Of a stretch of DNA of 5,687 nt, positions 5,544 to 5,687 are shown piece by piece. Positions within the stretch are counted from its first letter, which is position 1; each line of letters starts with the position of its first letter. This DNA comes from Victivallis vadensis (GTDB lineage Bacteria > Verrucomicrobiota > Lentisphaeria > Victivallales > GWF2-50-93). The position numbers were made by a program, and so were the translations under genes. The DNA lies in the NCBI GenBank assembly GCA_020718525.1, contig DYRX01000268.1, forward strand, positions 1 through 5,687, given 5' to 3'. The notes under the pieces are model-generated. The model was not told the DNA's origin and made no database searches. It worked only from the letters and a program-made list of their open reading frames with translations.

Positions 5544-5568
5544 GAGATTTGCTCAAATCTCTTTTTTT
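5544..5568 (+). terminator. Rho-independent terminator, plus strand
   Basis: A 7-bp stem, GAGATTT (5544-5550) with AAATCTC (5555-5561), has the loop GCTC and is followed at once by seven T residues (5562-5568). There is no T-run on the other strand. It lies 350 bp beyond the mutase operon with no other plus-strand gene between, so it may end the operon's long 3' region, including the candidate RNA at 5201-5327, or an unseen small transcript. Confidence 0.85.
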
Positions 5569-5588
5569 CATACCATACAAAAAGGGGG

Positions 5589-5630
5589 AGTTCATATGTC
5601 CTCTCCTCTTTTTGGGATGGACTATGAACT
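5589..5630. repeat. Imperfect inverted repeat near the right edge
   Basis: AGTTCATATGTCC (5589-5601) pairs with GGACTATGAACT (5619-5630) apart from one bulged T, leaving a 17-nt loop. A competing stem, CAAAAAG (5578-5584) with CTTTTTG (5608-5614), overlaps it. The right arm runs into a heptamer-like repeat (ACTATGA ACTATGA). The remaining sequence to 5687 shows no supported gene. Confidence 0.5.
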
Positions 5631-5687
5631 ATGAAATGTTCTTCTATGTGCTTTTTGCCGTTTCCATGCTTTTCAGCCACAAATGGA

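Noticed and set aside
5387..5680. A 97-codon minus-strand frame at the right edge (GTG start)
   Set aside because: It runs through two inverted repeats, the plus-strand terminator and the hexamer array, which it reads as SESLSESES and RSRFRPRHR. No family resemblance; probably spurious, though a gene entering from the right cannot be excluded.
1..5687. CRISPR array, tRNA, rRNA, transposase or integrase
   Set aside because: No regularly spaced exact repeats, no tRNA-like T-arm, no rRNA core and no recombinase motif were seen on either strand.

Overview
The window looks like a piece of a bacterial chromosome with moderately GC-rich genes separated by markedly AT-rich, hairpin-rich intergenic DNA. 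The phosphohexomutase type (SGVRG start, ISASHNP, GGEGGSGG sugar loop, SNTEP phosphate loop) resembles the archaeal/Bacteroidota/PVC-like branch rather than the classic proteobacterial GlmM. The degenerate GAYNNC hexamer repeats and the short secreted protein with an Ala/Ser-rich signal peptide would fit the Lentisphaerota/Kiritimatiellota/Verrucomicrobiota side of the PVC group. This placement is inference from style, not from a marker gene.

Layout, left to right. A strong hairpin terminator (20-45) ends a minus-strand gene (70-708) for a small cysteine-free secreted protein of unknown function. A 550-bp AT-rich gap follows (709-1258). It holds a possible plus-strand promoter, a perfect 9-bp stem-loop and a GC-rich, foldable island, but no convincing gene. 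Next is a minus-strand gene (1259-2140) for a cytoplasmic papain-like C39-type cysteine peptidase with an unrecognised helical C-terminal part. A divergent 328-bp regulatory region (2141-2468) carries four copies of the word CTGGAA/TTCCAG, two of them forming a dyad inside an over-long promoter spacer. From it runs a plus-strand two-gene operon (2469-3830 and 3827-5191, ATGA overlap) encoding two full-length phosphohexomutase paralogues. The right end (5192-5687) has no convincing gene. It contains a 127-nt foldable RNA candidate immediately after the operon, an inverted array of GAYNNC hexamers, a plus-strand terminator and another inverted repeat.

Main point of interest: the first mutase paralogue has lost the catalytic serine (GAGHHP in place of SASHNP) and is altered in the metal, sugar and phosphate loops, yet it is intact and translationally coupled to a paralogue with every active-site motif preserved. 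This looks like a maintained pseudoenzyme/enzyme pair. A regulatory or heteromeric partner role is the working hypothesis. The second protein would supply sugar-1-phosphates (mannose, glucose or glucosamine) for envelope glycans. Nothing in the sequence directly ties the C39-like peptidase to the mutases beyond the shared divergent control region.
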